Below, one piece after another: positions 6,555-8,264 of a stretch of 8,264 bases of DNA. A program made the translations under genes and the position numbers. The stretch lies in assembly GCA_021796315.1 (NCBI GenBank), contig JAJYOH010000252.1, positions 1-8,264 on the forward strand, given 5' to 3'. How positions within the stretch are numbered: position 1 is the first letter of the stretch; the number at the start of each line of letters is the position of its first letter. The notes below the pieces were generated by a model, which saw nothing but the letters and a program-made list of their open reading frames with translations, was not told where the DNA came from and did not search any database. The DNA comes from Chloroflexota bacterium. GTDB lineage: Bacteria > Chloroflexota > Anaerolineae > Anaerolineales > Villigracilaceae.

Positions 6555-7058
6555 TTACCAACCATTGATATATTGTGACCATTCAGAATTATCGTCCAAA
6601 TGCCGTGCAAACATGTAAGCCGCGTTGGTCGGCGGTTCCTTTGGAATGTGCATAAGCGCCATGTGCGCTTCTTCGGGGCTGTGTCCGCCTTTGCGATGAT
6701 TGCAGGGCGGGCAGGCGGCCACCACGTTGGTCCAGATGTGCTGGCCGCCTTGATGTTTGGGTTTAACGTGATCCACCGTTAAACCACGGTCGCGCCGTCC
6801 GCAATACTGACAGGTATAATTATCCCGCCTGAAGACTTCGCGGCGAGTCAGCTTGATGTGCGGGCGAGGGCGGTGGATTTGAATTTCAAGGCGGATGACC
6901 GATGGTCGCGGAAGAAGTTCCCTGATCGTGTGAATATAGCCGCGACCATTTGCCACCATCGCCGCCTTGCCTCCCAAGATCAAACCGATGGCTCGCCGGG
7001 TGGAGCAAATATTGATGGGTTCAAAATTTGCATTGAGGACTAATACCGGTTCTTGCAT
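6555..7058 (-). CDS. HNH endonuclease family protein (HNH_5-like)
   Basis: A 167-residue protein with a zinc-held HNH (beta-beta-alpha-metal) nuclease fold. The first segment, PVLVLNANFEPINICSTRRA (4-23), is the characteristic N-terminus of a widespread bacterial HNH family. The nuclease core follows: RRDNYTCQYCG (77-87) with zinc ligands C83 and C86, catalytic-type D96-H97 in TVDHVKPKHQGG, N111, then CPPCN (116-120) with C116 and C119. The core is complete, so it is probably active on DNA or nicked substrates. The biological role of this stand-alone family is not settled. The start is supported by GGAG (7064-7067, minus strand) 5 bases before the ATG. No methyltransferase, phage or intron gene is adjacent, so a restriction or homing role is not supported by context. 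It is transcribed alone, ending at the shared palindromic terminator. Confidence 0.9.
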   Translation of the reverse strand: MQEPVLVLNANFEPINICSTRRAIGLILGGKAAMVANGRGYIHTIRELLPRPSVIRLEIQIHRPRPHIKLTRREVFRRDNYTCQYCGRRDRGLTVDHVKPKHQGGQHIWTNVVAACPPCNHRKGGHSPEEAHMALMHIPKEPPTNAAYMFARHLDDNSEWSQYINGW

Positions 7059-7079
7059 GGTTACTCCACAATAGGCACG

Positions 7080-7088
7080 ATTATAGCA
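7080..7088 (-). promoter_or_regulatory. Extended -10 promoter for the HNH gene
   Basis: On the minus strand the bases read TGCTATAAT: a perfect -10 box (7085 down to 7080) with the TGn extension that can replace a -35 box. No good -35 is visible upstream. The expected start near 7073 leaves a leader of about 15 bases carrying the GGAG ribosome site. Confidence 0.6.
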
Positions 7089-7111
7089 TAATGAATTAAG
7101 GAGAGTTTAGA

Positions 7112-7999
7112 ATGAAAGTTTTGATCGCGGGTGGCTCGGGTTTTCTTGGAACGGCCTTTTCCGCGTCGCTTCGATCGGGCGGACACGAAGTTCATATTTT
7201 GACGCGCCGCCAGCCGCGAGATTTGAACGAGATACAGTGGGATGGACAGACGATAGGCGGGTGGGCAAAGCGCCTCGAAGAAATGGATGCGGTTGTCAAC
7301 CTGACCGGTTTCGGACTCGAACATTGGCCGTGGACAAAATCACAGAAGCAACGCTTTCATGACTCCCGCATCCTTCCCGGACTTGTGCTGGCCTCCGCTA
7401 TAAAAGCCTGTTCGCGTCGCCCGAAAGTTTTTCTACAAGTCTCCGGCGTCAATCATTATGGCTTGCATGGCGATCTCGCGGACGAATCCACGCCGCCCGC
7501 TGACGATTATCTTGCGCAACTCACAGTGCAATGGGAAGCGGCCACAGCATCCATCGAAGAACTTGGTGTGCGGCGCGTTATCGCCCGGACCTCTGTCGTT
7601 CTCGATTCGCGCGGCGGCTTGTTTCCGCTGATGGCTTTGCCTGTGCGGCTTTTTGCCGGTGGCCCGCTTGGCGGCGGCAAACAAGCTGTCCCGTGGATTC
7701 ATCTCGTCGATGAAGTCGGCGCATTGCATTTCCTGCTTGAAAATCAAAACGCGCGCGGCGCATTTAACTTGATCTCGCCAGCCCAAACATCCAATGCGGA
7801 TTTCATGCAGGCGATTGCAAAAGCGCTTCATCGACCCTGCTGGTTTCCAACACCCGCATTTTTGCTGCGACTGGTTTTGGGCGAAATGAGTGTGCTCGTT
7901 TTGGATGGGCGCTTTGTCCGCCCCAGGCGTCTTTTGGAATTGGGGTATAGATTCCAATTCCCTGCGCTGGGCGGCGCTTTAAAGGATTTGATTCGATAA
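7112..7999 (+). CDS. TIGR01777 family epimerase/SDR-like protein (YfcH/SDR39U1 type)
   Basis: A 295-residue cytoplasmic protein of the extended short-chain dehydrogenase/reductase superfamily. The N-terminal Rossmann motif GGSGFLG (7-13) binds NAD(P). Family marks follow in order: NLTG (63-66), WTKSQKQRFHDSRI (74-87), SGVNHYG (111-117, where relatives usually have SAVGYYG), GGPLGGGKQAVPWIH (183-197), and a C-terminal DUF1731-type segment from about 246 (LLRLVLGEMSVLVLDGRFVRP). The length is normal for the family. No substrate is established for most members, so the 'epimerase' label comes from fold. The start is supported by AAGGAG (7098-7103) 8 bases before the ATG. It is divergent from the HNH gene across 53 bases. 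A CATAAT at 7087-7092 may be its -10 but lacks a matching -35. No terminator is visible after it. Confidence 0.92.
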   Translation: MKVLIAGGSGFLGTAFSASLRSGGHEVHILTRRQPRDLNEIQWDGQTIGGWAKRLEEMDAVVNLTGFGLEHWPWTKSQKQRFHDSRILPGLVLASAIKACSRRPKVFLQVSGVNHYGLHGDLADESTPPADDYLAQLTVQWEAATASIEELGVRRVIARTSVVLDSRGGLFPLMALPVRLFAGGPLGGGKQAVPWIHLVDEVGALHFLLENQNARGAFNLISPAQTSNADFMQAIAKALHRPCWFPTPAFLLRLVLGEMSVLVLDGRFVRPRRLLELGYRFQFPALGGALKDLIR

Positions 8000-8014
8000 T
8001 TCTTCAGGCGGGCA

Positions 8015-8023
8015 TGATATTAT
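8015..8023 (+). promoter_or_regulatory. Possible extended -10 promoter for the lipoprotein gene
   Basis: TGATATTAT is a TGn extension followed by TATTAT, 5 of 6 bases of the -10 consensus. No convincing -35 is seen. A start near 8030 would give a leader of about 30 bases. Short AT-rich matches like this arise by chance, so the call is weak. Confidence 0.3.
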
Positions 8024-8060
8024 TAGCGGGTAGCATGTTTCCAAAACTGGATGGTTCACG

Positions 8061-8264
8061 ATGAAAAAACTTTTTACCCTTCTCTTTCTGTTTTCGTTGA
8101 TTGCCGCTGCTTGTGGATCAACTATTTCGCAGCAACCCGCGCAGTCCGTTGCCGGCGTTCCGCTTGCCACCCCCCTCATCGATACAACATCTTATCCAAC
8201 AGTTCAGGCTCCCGAAATCAATAATAGCCAGGCTGTGAGCGGATATTCCGTTAATCTCCAGCGC
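8061..8264 (+). CDS. Putative lipoprotein, N-terminal part (3' end outside window)
   Basis: The first 68 residues of a protein that runs off the window. It has a lipoprotein signal peptide: MKK, a hydrophobic stretch LFTLLFLFSLI (4-14), then AAAC with the lipidated cysteine at C18, followed by GST. The residue three before the cysteine is Ala rather than the more usual Leu, which is tolerated. After C18 the chain is rich in Ser, Thr, Pro, Gln and Ala, typical of the flexible linker that tethers surface lipoproteins. The mature domain is not visible, so function is unknown. The ribosome site is weak (GGATGG about 6 bases upstream). An in-frame TAG at 8031-8033 rules out a much earlier start. 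It would be a substrate of the Lgt encoded in this window. Confidence 0.8.
   Translation, partial: MKKLFTLLFLFSLIAAACGSTISQQPAQSVAGVPLATPLIDTTSYPTVQAPEINNSQAVSGYSVNLQR

Noticed and set aside
6555..7058. HNH gene as part of a restriction, homing or defence system
   Set aside because: No methyltransferase, specificity subunit, intron, phage gene or other defence partner lies beside it; the neighbours are housekeeping genes.
7433..7957. 174-codon open frame on the minus strand opposite the epimerase gene
   Set aside because: The composition is that of an antisense frame, with no motif; the + strand gene accounts for the coding signal.

Overview
The window looks like chromosomal DNA from a member of the Chloroflexota, most likely class Anaerolineae. 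This rests on the gene order ftsK – CDP-alcohol phosphatidyltransferase – lgt, the style of the FtsK, Lgt and HNH proteins, the use of GTG as a start and a roughly 50-55% GC look. The assignment is inference, not a database result. There are eight protein-coding genes, two of them cut by the window edges. I see no tRNA, rRNA, CRISPR array, insertion sequence or gene-free stretch over 300 bases.

Left block (1-3276, + strand): the C-terminal motor and DNA-reading part of FtsK, then a CDP-alcohol phosphatidyltransferase resembling phosphatidylinositol-phosphate synthases, then prolipoprotein diacylglyceryl transferase (lgt). The last two are 2 bases apart and probably translationally coupled. 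One makes membrane phospholipid and the other transfers diacylglycerol from phospholipid to lipoproteins, so together they form a small envelope-lipid unit. This Lgt is unusual: it has two extra N-terminal membrane helices, a Pro-Gly-Ser sequence where the E. coli enzyme has its His-Gly-Gly loop, and a long acidic-then-basic histone-like tail.

Middle block (3361-6494, + strand): a compact operon of an ABC ATPase, a permease that fuses an ABC-2 domain to a SpoIIM (stage II sporulation protein M) domain, and an RNase Z-like metallo-beta-lactamase-fold hydrolase without the tRNA-gripping arm. Its likely promoter sits so close to the first ATG that the message may be leaderless. A 36-bp perfect palindrome at 6516-6551 ends the operon and also serves the convergent HNH gene.

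Right block (6555-8264): an HNH nuclease on the minus strand, a divergently transcribed TIGR01777-type NAD(P)-dependent epimerase/reductase-like protein, and the first 68 codons of a lipoprotein, a predicted Lgt substrate. The 53-bp divergent spacer has near-consensus -10 elements back to back.

Most of this is ordinary housekeeping and envelope DNA. The best candidate for something under-described is the ABC / ABC-2–SpoIIM / MBL operon, followed by the remodelled Lgt.
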